From contig CAVXNJ010000009.1 in assembly GCA_963763135.1 (NCBI GenBank), positions 744,001-808,000 on the forward strand: a stretch of 64,000 nt of DNA, read 5' to 3'. The notes beneath the pieces are model-generated. The model ran no database searches and was not told where the DNA came from. It was given only the letters and a program-made list of their open reading frames with translations. Numbering within the stretch: position 1 is the first letter of the stretch; each line of letters opens with the position of its first letter. Positions 1 to 9,254 of the stretch are shown here, one piece after another. The position numbers and the translations under genes were made by a program. The stretch comes from JANMZO01 sp963763135 (GTDB taxonomy: Bacteria > Actinomycetota > Acidimicrobiia > Acidimicrobiales > JANYDT01).

Positions 1-1
1 C

Positions 2-3000
2 CGGCCGCCGACCTTGCGTTCCGACAAGGTGACGGTTCGCACCGGCCAGGTCGTGACGATTCCCGTACTGGCCAACGACGACGATCCCGACGGAGACTCA
101 CTGCGGATCGTTGATGGCGGGCTTCCGTCGAAAGGTTCATTGAGAATCGAAGGGGGAGTGCTCAAGTACGAAGCGAACCCTGGAGCGGTCGGGACGGATC
201 GTTTTGTTTACGTGGCCGACGATGCACACGGCGGGCGAGCAACAGCAGAGGTGACAGTTGGTGTGCTTCCCGCCGCCAAAGCGAATCAACCGCCGGTGGC
301 GAAAGATGATGGACCGATCACCGTAATTGCCGGGAGCACGGCGGTCGTCGACGTTCTGGCGAATGACACCGATCCCGACAATGACTCTCTCCGAATCTCG
401 ACCGTTGGGAATCCGACGGTCGGGCTCGCTGAGTTGTCGGCCGGCAAGGTGCTGTTCACCGCGCCACGCGTCGCCGGTCCTGCTCAACTTCGTTACACAA
501 TCGTTGACTCTGCGGCGGCGACCGCGACCGCGACCGTGTCGTTCGACGTGGTTGCTGCGCAGCCTGTAGGAAAGCCGCCGGTAGCTCGACCAGATGTCGC
601 ATCGGGACAAGGTGTCGGAACCGTGGTGACCGTTTCGGTCCTCGACAACGATGAGGACCCAGACGGCGATACGACGAAGTTGACAATCGTGAGTACCGAC
701 GACCAACAATCCACGATCAGCGCCGATCGTCGATTCATCGACATCAAGATGACGGCTGCGGCCAAGGTCGTCCGCTACACGATTCGCGACGAACAGGGCA
801 ACACTGCGGTCGGTTCAATTACCGTCACGGTTGGAACAATTGAGACCCTGGTGGCGCGAGACGATCGCGACAAGGTTCGGTCGGGCCAATCAATCGACAT
901 TGATGTGTTGGCGAACGACACTGTCGACAAGAAGTTCGGTCCACTCCGGGTCATCAGGGTTGGATCGAGCGACGGTGGTGTCGCAGCGATCGTTTCCGGG
1001 AAGCGTGTTCGTTTCGACGCGCTGGCTGGCTACCGCGGTGTCGCATCTTTCTCGTACACAATTTCGGATAGCGCCGGGAACGAAAAGAGCGCAACGGTTC
1101 GACTGGAGATTGCTCCTGGAGCAGCGCCGAACCGTCCGCCCGTCGTCCGCGGTGCCGGACCGGTACTGCTGCGTCCGGGATCGAGCGTGACTATCGATTT
1201 GGCCGGTTTGGCTTCCGATCCGGAGAAGAGCGGGCTCAGCTTCACGCTGGGAGCGGTGCCGAAGCAGGTGGGGGCGTCTATCAGCGGCTCGAAGCTGACG
1301 CTCTCCGCCGACCAGACTGCCTCTCCGTGGCGGGGATCGGTGCCGTTCACCGCCACCGATACTGGCAACGCTGCTGGTTCAAACGTTGTCACTGTTCGTA
1401 TCGAACTGTCGACCACAACGACCGAGTTCGTCACGACAACCACTGCGACCACAATTGCGCCGGTTTTGGATTCGGTTCCTCCCGCCGAGTTGGCCCCCGC
1501 CGAACTTGCGACCACGATACCGGCCGCTACAACCACGTTGGCACCCGAACCAACCGTGGCTCCGACGCTGCCGACGATTCCTCAGCCGACGGAGCCGGTG
1601 ACGCTGCCGACGATTCCTCAGCCGACGGAGCCGGTGACGCTGCCGACGATTCCTCAGCCGACGGAGCCCGTTACGCTGCCGACGATTCCTCAGCCGACGG
1701 AGCCCGTTACGCTCCCGACAATCCCGCAGGCAACTATTCCGCCAACAGTCCCGACGGTCCCGCCAACTTCGGTTGATCCCGCGGTCACGGTGGGTTTGAC
1801 GATTCCTCCGACGTCTGCGCCGACCCCGGTGACGCCACCTCCAACGGTTGCTCCGACTGCGGCGCCGACGGTTGCTCCTACGGTTGCTCCGACTGCTGGT
1901 CCTACGGTGGCTCCGACGGTGGCTCCGACGGTGGCTCCGACGGTTTCTCCGACGGTGGCTCCGACGGTTTCTCCGACTGCGGCTCCGACGGTTTCTCCGA
2001 CTGCGGCTCCGACGGTTTCTCCGACTGCGGCTCCGACGGTTTCTCCGACTGCGGCTCCGACGGTTTCTCCGACTGCGAGTCCGACGGTTTCTCCGACTGC
2101 GGCTCCGACTGCGGCGCCGACGGTGGCTCCGACGGTTTCTCCGACTGCGAGTCCGACGGTTTCTCCGACTGCGGCTCCGACGGTGGCTCCGACGGTTTCT
2201 CCGACTGCGGCGCCGACGGTTGTTCCGACAATCACAACTAGCTCCACGACCACGACGTCAGCAACGACGACGTCAACAACGACGTCGACCTCGACAACCA
2301 CCACGACCAAGAAGCCTGCGCTGCCGGGTGCACCGACCGGCGCCTCTGGGGTGATTGTGGGACGTGGATCAATCAACGTTTCATGGGTGGCGCCAGCAAA
2401 TGTTGGCTCTTCGCCAATCATCAATTACCTAATTGAGATCACAGACGGGAATCTCAGAAAGACCCTCTACTCGACGCCTTCGGCAGCGAATTTCGACGTG
2501 TTGGGCTACGACTCGGGTCCATCCGGCCCGAAGTCACTTTCGGTCGCTGCGTGTAACAGTGTCGGATGTGGGCCGTCAGCGCCTGTGTCGTATGACTGGA
2601 TGGCGGCGGTGCCAATGGCTCTCGGTAGCGTTACGGCGTCCAACGTCGCGGCCACGACGATGACGTTGTCATGGGCCGTATTGCCATTCGATCCGGCGAA
2701 TGGCCGAGTCAATAGCGCAATCGACAGTTTCAAAATCACCGGACTGCCCGGCGGCACTATCACCACGAATTCGGCAACGACCAGTCACCCAGCGACGGGG
2801 TTGACAGCTGCTACGTCCTATACGGCAACTGTTTCCGCCTGTAACACCTACGGCTGTGGTGACGGTATCTCCACTACGTTCAAGACAACTGCCGGTACAG
2901 TCCCCGGTGCTCCGACGGGAGGCTCAGCCGTCAACGTCGGTCGCGTTTCGATTTCTATCTCCTGGGTTGCGCCGACTGTCGTTGGCTCATCGCCGATCAC

Positions 3001-4492
3001 CAACTACAAGTTTCAAATTCATGACGGTTCCACTGGAGTCATTTTCCCACAGACAAGTTCTCCGGCGACAACATATTCCATGGGATTCTCGGAGGGAACA
3101 TACCGCGTACTGACGATACTTGTTTCAGCCTGCAATACAGCCGGATGTGGTGCATATGGACCGGTTTCATATGATCCGTCTGCTGTTGTTCCGATAGGTC
3201 CCACAAGTGCATCGGCGTCGAATATTGCGGCTACCACTGCATTGGTATCATGGGTACCGTATTCGGGATTTGCCCCTCAAACGGGGTTCCAGGCCACAAT
3301 CAATAACTATCGAATCAGTGGTCTGCCCGGTGGCGTTATTACGACCAGTTCCGCGTCTACATCTCAATCGATTAATTCACTGGTTGCGGGGACTACTTAC
3401 ACCGCCACAGTTGCCGCTTGCAACACGTACGGATGCAGTTCGACGGTGTCGACCACCTTCACGACTACGGCTGGCGCTCCCGGGATTCCGACGGGCCTCA
3501 CGGCAACCGCCACCGGCGCGACCACCGTTACGGTTGCATGGACTAAGCCGTCGGGGACGGTCACGACGTACAACGTGCAACGCATAGGCGGACCAGCCCA
3601 AAGCGTAGCCAGCCCCCAGATTTCCTTTGGCGCCACCGGCCTCACGGCTGCGACGGCGTACCAGTTTCAAGTGCAGGCATGTAACGGAACGCTGTGCAGT
3701 GCATATAGTGCGACGGCATCTGCAACCACCCAGTCAAATAGCCCACCCTGCCAGGTCGGTGGTCCTGGAGTAAGTATCACCGGACCGACCACCGCGACCA
3801 TCTCCTGGGGAGCGCCGTGCTCTGGCACGGGACCGATCACGGGCTACTACGTTCGACTCAACGGAGTTTCGGAAGCAGGCGTTATCACACAAACCTCGTA
3901 CGGATGGGGCGGGCTTTCGCCGGGCACGACCTACAACTGGCAGGTAAAAGCGTGCAACGCCTACGGATGCTCGGGATATGGCGGACAGACGTCTGGGACG
4001 ACCCCAAACCAAGATACCGTAGTCTTCGATGCGCTCAGCGCTCCGGCGGTCGGTGAATTCACTTGCTCCAGAAACAATACATCTGGTGCAAGTTGGGCGA
4101 TCCAAAGTTTTGTAGTTCCCTCTGACACGAAAGTGATCACTACCGTTTCAGTCGGCATTGGGGCGCGAGATTCCTTCACGATCAGTCTTCGACGAAACGG
4201 CGTCGATATTGCTTCCGTCCGCGCTCCAGGCGGCGTCGACGAAATCTTGAGCGCCTCGTTGGGTCTCGTAGCGGTATCGCCGGGCGAATCCCTCGAGCTG
4301 TGGGTGGGAGATGCATCGGGATGGACGAACAACGGGAGCAGAGCGGCGTCCAAATTGTTCAGCGTCGTACGAACCACTGGCGACGTAGTTGGAGGGAACT
4401 ACCGGACTACAAACAACTGCCCTGGACAAGCAAACGGTGCGCAATCGTTCGGCGCAGACATGCAGGCGAAGATCTCTGGTCGAACCGGGTGA
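2..4492 (+). CDS. Giant Ig-like / fibronectin type III repeat surface protein (5' end outside window)
   Basis: The frame is open to the left edge, so the true start lies upstream; about 1,496 residues are visible. About five cadherin/Ig-like repeats come first (2-1410), with recurring VLANDxDPDGD and NRPPV motifs. A Thr/Pro-rich stalk follows (about 1410-2320), including two DNA tandem repeats. Six fibronectin III modules begin near 2322, 2610, 2900, 3188, 3475 and 3745, each with a paired-cysteine motif such as ACNTYGCG. A C-terminal beta-rich domain (4015-4492) ends the protein without an obvious membrane anchor or sorting signal. Actinobacterial proteins of this build are large exported proteins often encoded beside FHA, PP2C and kinase genes, as here. 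Adhesion or an envelope role is inference. It precedes the secretion locus on the same strand after a 343-base gap. Confidence 0.8.
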   Translation, partial: RPPTLRSDKVTVRTGQVVTIPVLANDDDPDGDSLRIVDGGLPSKGSLRIEGGVLKYEANPGAVGTDRFVYVADDAHGGRATAEVTVGVLPAAKANQPPVAKDDGPITVIAGSTAVVDVLANDTDPDNDSLRISTVGNPTVGLAELSAGKVLFTAPRVAGPAQLRYTIVDSAAATATATVSFDVVAAQPVGKPPVARPDVASGQGVGTVVTVSVLDNDEDPDGDTTKLTIVSTDDQQSTISADRRFIDIKMTAAAKVVRYTIRDEQGNTAVGSITVTVGTIETLVARDDRDKVRSGQSIDIDVLANDTVDKKFGPLRVIRVGSSDGGVAAIVSGKRVRFDALAGYRGVASFSYTISDSAGNEKSATVRLEIAPGAAPNRPPVVRGAGPVLLRPGSSVTIDLAGLASDPEKSGLSFTLGAVPKQVGASISGSKLTLSADQTASPWRGSVPFTATDTGNAAGSNVVTVRIELSTTTTEFVTTTTATTIAPVLDSVPPAELAPAELATTIPAATTTLAPEPTVAPTLPTIPQPTEPVTLPTIPQPTEPVTLPTIPQPTEPVTLPTIPQPTEPVTLPTIPQATIPPTVPTVPPTSVDPAVTVGLTIPPTSAPTPVTPPPTVAPTAAPTVAPTVAPTAGPTVAPTVAPTVAPTVSPTVAPTVSPTAAPTVSPTAAPTVSPTAAPTVSPTAAPTVSPTASPTVSPTAAPTAAPTVAPTVSPTASPTVSPTAAPTVAPTVSPTAAPTVVPTITTSSTTTTSATTTSTTTSTSTTTTTKKPALPGAPTGASGVIVGRGSINVSWVAPANVGSSPIINYLIEITDGNLRKTLYSTPSAANFDVLGYDSGPSGPKSLSVAACNSVGCGPSAPVSYDWMAAVPMALGSVTASNVAATTMTLSWAVLPFDPANGRVNSAIDSFKITGLPGGTITTNSATTSHPATGLTAATSYTATVSACNTYGCGDGISTTFKTTAGTVPGAPTGGSAVNVGRVSISISWVAPTVVGSSPITNYKFQIHDGSTGVIFPQTSSPATTYSMGFSEGTYRVLTILVSACNTAGCGAYGPVSYDPSAVVPIGPTSASASNIAATTALVSWVPYSGFAPQTGFQATINNYRISGLPGGVITTSSASTSQSINSLVAGTTYTATVAACNTYGCSSTVSTTFTTTAGAPGIPTGLTATATGATTVTVAWTKPSGTVTTYNVQRIGGPAQSVASPQISFGATGLTAATAYQFQVQACNGTLCSAYSATASATTQSNSPPCQVGGPGVSITGPTTATISWGAPCSGTGPITGYYVRLNGVSEAGVITQTSYGWGGLSPGTTYNWQVKACNAYGCSGYGGQTSGTTPNQDTVVFDALSAPAVGEFTCSRNNTSGASWAIQSFVVPSDTKVITTVSVGIGARDSFTISLRRNGVDIASVRAPGGVDEILSASLGLVAVSPGESLELWVGDASGWTNNGSRAASKLFSVVRTTGDVVGGNYRTTNNCPGQANGAQSFGADMQAKISGRTG
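1565..1708 (+). repeat. 36-bp in-frame tandem repeat, four copies
   Basis: Four head-to-tail 36-base units each encode the 12-residue unit TLPTIPQPTEPV inside the giant Ig-like/Fn3 gene. The first two copies end GAGCCGGTG and the later two end GAGCCCGTT, with a degenerate fifth copy after 1708. The unit length is a multiple of three, so copy-number change would lengthen or shorten the Pro-rich stalk without breaking the frame. Confidence 0.9.
1843..2226 (+). repeat. 12/24-bp tandem repeat encoding PTVSPTAA-type stalk
   Basis: About 380 bases consist of 12-base units in Pro-Thr-x-x form (PTVA, PTVS, PTAA, PTAS), often paired into 24-base units. It sits between the Ig-like and fibronectin regions and encodes an extended, probably glycosylatable, Pro/Thr linker. 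The near-identical units make it prone to copy-number change and to assembly collapse. Confidence 0.9.
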
Positions 4493-4835
4493 TGAGATTG
4501 GTCGATCAGACCCTTTCGCTGTGTGCGTTTTGGACGCTCGATTTCACTAACCAACCACGCGCTATTCAGTCTGCGATGCGTCGCAACATTGTACCGGAAT
4601 GCCGCTGCATTTTCTGGTGTTACGAGACCAGTCTTGCCAGTCGCTCGGCTTCGGGCGCCCTTCCGGGTTCGTCAAAATGTCGAGCTGCCCGTGTCGTTAT
4701 CGATCCTTACAGCGCGATTCAAACTTTGGTGGAGGGCCTCGAGAATCAGACTCAATGCACAAAGCCCAACTTCGACTATTTCGACCTCTGCGCGTGTCCG
4801 TTGCGTACGGAGTTATTACGTCAGGGTATATTCAG
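4493..4835. other. Intergenic region, no gene supported
   Basis: These 343 bases lie between the Ig-like/Fn3 gene and the FHA-HTH gene. Short open frames run through the stretch but none has a ribosome-binding site or recognisable product. A TATATT hexamer at 4827-4832 sits just before the ATG at 4836 and could belong to a promoter for the downstream operon, but no convincing -35 is visible. No terminator hairpin was seen. Confidence 0.5.
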
Positions 4836-5555
4836 ATGGCGTTCAATCGAATGACCTCCAGCGTTGAGGACATGGAGCGGTGGGTGAGAGAGATCGTTGT
4901 CGATTATTGCGGAGAGATCATGCAACTCGACGCTGGCAATCATTTGAGCTTTGGTCGTGGGGCTGACCTTGATATTGATGACAATCCCTTTCTTCATCGT
5001 CGCCTTGGTGTGCTCAAGTGCATCGATGATGTCTGGTGGTTGGAGAATGTCGGAGCGCAGATACCTATAACAATTGCTGACGTTTCGTCGAGCTCTCAAG
5101 TTGTTGTTGCACCACAGCGCAAGAGCCCGATCACGTTTCCTGAAGCGGTCCTGCGGTTCTCGGCTGGCAGTTCCAACTACGAAATTGGCCTTCGGCAGCC
5201 ATCGGTGATAGAGCCGGCAACTGAGCAGATTCCGGAGATGGACTTTGGATCGACCACCGTTCGCGTCTCGGCGGTGACGCTCAACGACGAGCAACGATTG
5301 TTGCTCGTGGCGTTAGCTCTGCCGTTGCTGCGCAATCCTCAGGCCCAGGATCGGCCGCTTCCGTCAAATGTTGAAGCCGCCCGCCGGCTCGGCTGGACGC
5401 TCACGAAGTTCAACCGCAAGCTCGACTATCTCTGTGTGAAGTTCGACAAAGCAGGATTTCGCGGCCTGATCGGTCAAACACGAAGAACTTGCGACCCAAC
5501 GCCGCGTCCGGCTCGTCCGCTTGGCGATCGATGCCGGAATGATGAGCGCGCGTGA
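4836..5555 (+). CDS. FHA-domain protein with C-terminal HTH-like region; apparent frameshift near 5476
   Basis: First gene of the secretion operon, 239 residues as read. The N-terminal half is FHA-like (SFGRGADLDIDDN, then WWLENVG). The C-terminal half has a helix-turn-helix-like stretch (VEAARRLGWTLTKFNRKLDY) ending GFRGLIG. After GLIG the read frame becomes Arg/Pro-rich (QTRRTCDPTPRP). The +1 frame instead reads HEELATQRRVRLVRLAIDAG and stops at TGA 5581-5583, which matches how I recall this actinobacterial family ending. One extra A in TCAAACAC (5474-5481) explains the break. The corrected stop overlaps a GTG start at 5580 as GTGA, like other junctions in this operon. FHA domains bind phosphothreonine, so kinase-linked signalling is likely. 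ATG 4836 is chosen because homology begins after it; 4851 and 4872 are alternatives. Confidence 0.7.
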   Translation: MAFNRMTSSVEDMERWVREIVVDYCGEIMQLDAGNHLSFGRGADLDIDDNPFLHRRLGVLKCIDDVWWLENVGAQIPITIADVSSSSQVVVAPQRKSPITFPEAVLRFSAGSSNYEIGLRQPSVIEPATEQIPEMDFGSTTVRVSAVTLNDEQRLLLVALALPLLRNPQAQDRPLPSNVEAARRLGWTLTKFNRKLDYLCVKFDKAGFRGLIGQTRRTCDPTPRPARPLGDRCRNDERA

Positions 5556-5579
5556 CATCCCGGAAGGATGGCCGCGAAC

Positions 5580-8078
5580 GTGAGTTCCGAAATCCGTATC
5601 GCGCTCGGCGACACTACGCGCACCTATGGTGTGGGCGATTCGCCAATTACCGTAGGTCGTGCGAGCACTGATTCGTTTCCCATTCGGATGGCCACGATCT
5701 CCCGCGGGCACTTGGCCGTCGAGTTCATCGACAACATGTGGTGGGTGATCGATAACGGCTCGTCCAACGGTGTATTCGATGGGGATGGGCGTCGGATCAA
5801 ACGCACCGCGCTCGGCGGTGAGTTGCAGGTTGCTCTCGGAATCACCGATGCCCCGACGATCACGATTGCAGAGGTTCTCGACGAAGCGACAATGCTTCCG
5901 GTTGCCGAGCAGCGCTCAGCGGGCGGTCACGCCAATCCTACAAGCGGGCCCCGCCAGGCTGACATCGCGACACTCCTTCCGCCAACCGAGGAGAGGGGCC
6001 CCCACGAAGGGGAGACCGTTCTCGTTGGTGTTCGCCGGGAGCGGCTGGCAGCGCCAACTCCACCGCCGGCGCCGCCGGTGGAGGAACCTCCCACGCAAAA
6101 TCCCTCATCGGGCGGACGCATCACCATCGGGCGGGGCTCTGCGAACTCCATCGTGATCGATGACTTGGCGGTGTCACGCATGCATTGCACCGTGCATGTG
6201 AGCCCTGACGGCTCCTCAGAAATCGAGGACCACAGCGCGAACGGGACCGATGTCGACGGGCAGTGGGTCAAAGGCGCCTCGGTCTATATTCCGCCTGCAA
6301 AGAAAGTGCGAATGTCAGTGGGTGCCTCGGTATTCGAGGTTTTCAACGGCAACGTTCGTCGGCGACCCGAACGGCTTGGCATCGATCTCGACGTTGAGGG
6401 CGTGTGCTTCTTGGCGGCGAACGGCATATCACTTCTCGATGACGTGTCCTTTTCGGCCGAATCGGGCACATTGACCGCGATCCTCGGCCCCTCGGGGAGC
6501 GGGAAATCAACGCTTGTGGGCCTCGTGGTCGGATTGTCTGAGCCGACCCACGGCGAGGTGCTGCTCGATGGAATTCGGCTTGAACCAGGGTCGGACCGGT
6601 TTCGTGAGCGCATCGGATTCGTGCCGCAGGACGACCTTGCCAGCATGCACGCCAAGTTGACGGTGCGGCAGTGGCTCCAATACTCCGGACGACTACGATT
6701 CGCTCGAGAAGTTACCGATCGGGAAATTGCCGAAGCAGTGGAGCGGACGACAGCTTCTCTTGGATTGACCGACCGCATCGATTACCGAATCGAAACCCTG
6801 TCGGGCGGTGAGCGGAAGCGGGTCAATGTCGCAACGGAGATCCTCACGAGGCCATCGATGCTCGTGCTCGATGAACCCACCTCGGGGCTCGATCCGGGGT
6901 ACGACGCCCAGCTGATGGCGTTGCTTCGCTCGCTGGCTGATGACGGTTACACGGTCGTGGTGGTTACCCACACGCCATCGAGTGTCGAGTACGCGGACCG
7001 TGTTGTGTTGTTGTCCGACGGTCATCAAGTGTTCAATGGGACCGCTGAGGAACTGGGCGACTTCGGCAGCGGCGCATCCTGGGCAGCAGTCTTCCAACGG
7101 TTATCGACCTCTGGTCAGCGGCCCGTCGATCGGCTTACCCCTAAGCCGATTTTTCAATCTGACGCGAAACGTGCCACGGCTCGTCCAGCGAGGAGCGCCT
7201 CGTCCCAATACCGAGTTCTCGTTGCGCGCACGCTGAAGCTCGTGCTCACGGATAAGCGAGGCATCGCCCTGATGGCGGCGCAGGCACCGTTGGTCGGTCT
7301 GCTGATTGCGCTCATTTCCCGGAACGCGTTTCGGACCCTTCCGACCCTCGACAACCCGCGGGCTCTGATGGCTCTGATGGCCCTGGTCCTCGCCATCTCC
7401 TATTTCGGTTGTGCGAATGCGATTCGAGAAATCGTGAAGGAACGGTCGGTGTTTCGCCGCGAACGGTTCCACGGCCTCTCGCCAGCGGCATACGTTGCCG
7501 CCAAATTCACCGTGCTCGGTTCGATCACCGCTCTGCAAGCGATCCTGCTGGTCAGCGTAATTGCGTTGCGTACCGGTGCTCCGAGTAGCCCCCGTCTCCC
7601 CGTCGGCGTCACACCTCTGGTCGATCTCTCCGTAGCGATCGTGTTGACCGGGGTCTGCTGTGTTGCCCTCGGACTGCTTGTCTCGTCATCGATCGGGACG
7701 CAGGAAAAGGCGATGTCCGCGCTTCCGGTGTTGTTGCTCGTCATGTACCTGCTTTCAGGCGGTCCGGCCGACCCATCGAACTCGCCCGTGCTGTCAGTGC
7801 CAGCCCGAGTGAATCCGGCTGCTTATGGCTTTGCGGCGGGCGCGACTTCGGTTGACCTGACCACACTTTTGCACTGTGAACGGGTACGAAATCCACTGAC
7901 ACTCGACGTCTCCGAGCGGCCACGGCCGAACGAGTTGGACGACCGATGCAAGAGCAGTTGGAGCAGCAGCCGATTGAACCACCTCCGGGCCGACGGATGG
8001 CTGGTCGGACTCGGCGCGGTTTGTGTCCTGCTGACCTGGCAGGTGCTTTTGCGTTCAAAACTAACGGAGCCACGATGA
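5580..8078 (+). CDS. FHA-FHA-ABC transporter (Rv1747-like ATPase-permease fusion)
   Basis: 832 residues. Two FHA domains come first (TVGRAS...ISRGH...NGSSNGVF near residues 20-65, and TIGRGSANS...SRMHC near 180-240), joined by a Pro-rich linker. An ABC ATPase follows with Walker A GPSGSGKST, signature LSGGERKRV and Walker B MLVLDEPTSGLD. The C-terminal third is an ABC-2 type permease with about six membrane segments. The build matches mycobacterial Rv1747, whose activity depends on phosphorylation and FHA binding. The substrate is unknown; lipid or glycan export is the family expectation. I chose GTG 5580, which overlaps the frame-corrected upstream stop as GTGA. ATG 5568 sits directly on GGAAGG with no spacing and is less likely. 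The next gene overlaps by ATGA. Confidence 0.85.
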   Translation: MSSEIRIALGDTTRTYGVGDSPITVGRASTDSFPIRMATISRGHLAVEFIDNMWWVIDNGSSNGVFDGDGRRIKRTALGGELQVALGITDAPTITIAEVLDEATMLPVAEQRSAGGHANPTSGPRQADIATLLPPTEERGPHEGETVLVGVRRERLAAPTPPPAPPVEEPPTQNPSSGGRITIGRGSANSIVIDDLAVSRMHCTVHVSPDGSSEIEDHSANGTDVDGQWVKGASVYIPPAKKVRMSVGASVFEVFNGNVRRRPERLGIDLDVEGVCFLAANGISLLDDVSFSAESGTLTAILGPSGSGKSTLVGLVVGLSEPTHGEVLLDGIRLEPGSDRFRERIGFVPQDDLASMHAKLTVRQWLQYSGRLRFAREVTDREIAEAVERTTASLGLTDRIDYRIETLSGGERKRVNVATEILTRPSMLVLDEPTSGLDPGYDAQLMALLRSLADDGYTVVVVTHTPSSVEYADRVVLLSDGHQVFNGTAEELGDFGSGASWAAVFQRLSTSGQRPVDRLTPKPIFQSDAKRATARPARSASSQYRVLVARTLKLVLTDKRGIALMAAQAPLVGLLIALISRNAFRTLPTLDNPRALMALMALVLAISYFGCANAIREIVKERSVFRRERFHGLSPAAYVAAKFTVLGSITALQAILLVSVIALRTGAPSSPRLPVGVTPLVDLSVAIVLTGVCCVALGLLVSSSIGTQEKAMSALPVLLLVMYLLSGGPADPSNSPVLSVPARVNPAAYGFAAGATSVDLTTLLHCERVRNPLTLDVSERPRPNELDDRCKSSWSSSRLNHLRADGWLVGLGAVCVLLTWQVLLRSKLTEPR

Positions 8079-9250
8079 GCACAGCAATCACGGTCGATCT
8101 CGGATGGGCCACGCACGTGGGCGCAGGCACACGCAAACGAAACGAGGATGCCGCCGGTGCCCGTACGTTTTCCGAACGAATCTCGTTGCTAGCCGTGGCG
8201 GACGGTCTGGGCGGAATGAATCGGGGCGACCAGGCGAGTCGCACCGCGATCGAAACCATGCTCGCCGATATGTCTGACGACGAGCAGCAGTTTCTCGAAC
8301 GACCGGATGCTCACGTGGCCTGGCTGCTTGACCGGTCGTGGGCGGCCAATACGAAGGTCTGTGCCGTGCTCGACGGGGCAGCGGGCGGAACGACTCTCAC
8401 GGCGGTAGCGGTTGTGGGCAGTCGCATGGCCCTGACCCACGTAGGCGATACGCGCGCATATCTCTTGAAGGATGGCCATCTGGGGCGTCTGACAAAAGAC
8501 CACTCGGTCGTCGCCGCAATGATTGAAGCAGGCGAGATCACCGAAGCGGAGGCGCTCGTAAGCAAAAAGCGGAACCAGATCCTTCGGTGTCTCGGGGCCG
8601 TGGAAGAGCGAGAAGACGGCTACATCGAGACGATGCGTGAGGGTCCGGTGGGGACGGCCACGACCACGCTCGAGTTGGGGACTGTCATGCTCATCGCCTC
8701 AGACGGCGTATGGGCGGTCGTCCCCAGCGAGGTGCTTCAACAACTGCTGTCCGAACCGGGAACGGCTCAGGAATTGGCCGACCGGGTTGTCGAATGTTCG
8801 CTCGCCAGGCAGACAAGCGACAACGCCACGGCATGTGTCCTGCGAGTTGAGTCGTCGGTCGCGCCACCGCCATCGTTGCCGCCGCTGTTGATCGATCCGT
8901 TGATCAACACATCGACGTCAGTCGACGTTGACGCAGGCGAGCGGGATGGTCTGAAGATACCCGTCGCGCAACCACCCGACTCTGGAGGCTGGGCGCCTGA
9001 TCCGTCGATCGGCGAGCGGACCCCGGTTCGTGAACCGCTGCCGGTCGCCACAGCCGAAACCGACGCGAACGCCGTTAGACAGAGCCGCGCCGATTCCGCG
9101 CCGTGGTCCGACGACGACTTCGGTCCACGGGTAGCCAAGGCGGAAGACCGATACAGCTACGAATCCCCAGCGCACGAAGCTCCCGTTCCTACTCCGGTTG
9201 GGAAAACCTCGTGGATCGCGCGGATCAAGAACATGTTTAGCAAGGGCTGA
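8075..9250 (+). CDS. PP2C-family Ser/Thr protein phosphatase
   Basis: 391 residues. ATG 8075 overlaps the upstream TGA (ATGA) and has CGGAG upstream. PP2C metal-binding motifs appear in order: RKRNEDAAG near the N-terminus, VADGLGG, GGTTLTAVAV, HVGDTRAYLL, LIASDGVW and a final DNATACVL. The catalytic domain covers about residues 1-260. A variable Pro/Ser/acidic tail follows, ending in a short basic amphipathic segment (WIARIKNMFSKG) that could touch the membrane. The enzyme should remove phosphate from Ser/Thr, opposing a kinase that must lie outside the window. The targets suggested by context are the FHA-containing proteins of this operon and their partners. Confidence 0.9.
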   Translation: MSTAITVDLGWATHVGAGTRKRNEDAAGARTFSERISLLAVADGLGGMNRGDQASRTAIETMLADMSDDEQQFLERPDAHVAWLLDRSWAANTKVCAVLDGAAGGTTLTAVAVVGSRMALTHVGDTRAYLLKDGHLGRLTKDHSVVAAMIEAGEITEAEALVSKKRNQILRCLGAVEEREDGYIETMREGPVGTATTTLELGTVMLIASDGVWAVVPSEVLQQLLSEPGTAQELADRVVECSLARQTSDNATACVLRVESSVAPPPSLPPLLIDPLINTSTSVDVDAGERDGLKIPVAQPPDSGGWAPDPSIGERTPVREPLPVATAETDANAVRQSRADSAPWSDDDFGPRVAKAEDRYSYESPAHEAPVPTPVGKTSWIARIKNMFSKG

Positions 9251-9254
9251 CGAC

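Noticed and set aside
1565..2226. CRISPR-like array
   Set aside because: Units are contiguous with no unique spacers and keep the reading frame of a clear protein.
1690..2424. Val/Gly-rich minus-strand frame across the stalk repeats
   Set aside because: It is the complement of the Pro/Thr repeat in the surface protein; its repetitive composition is produced by the repeat itself.
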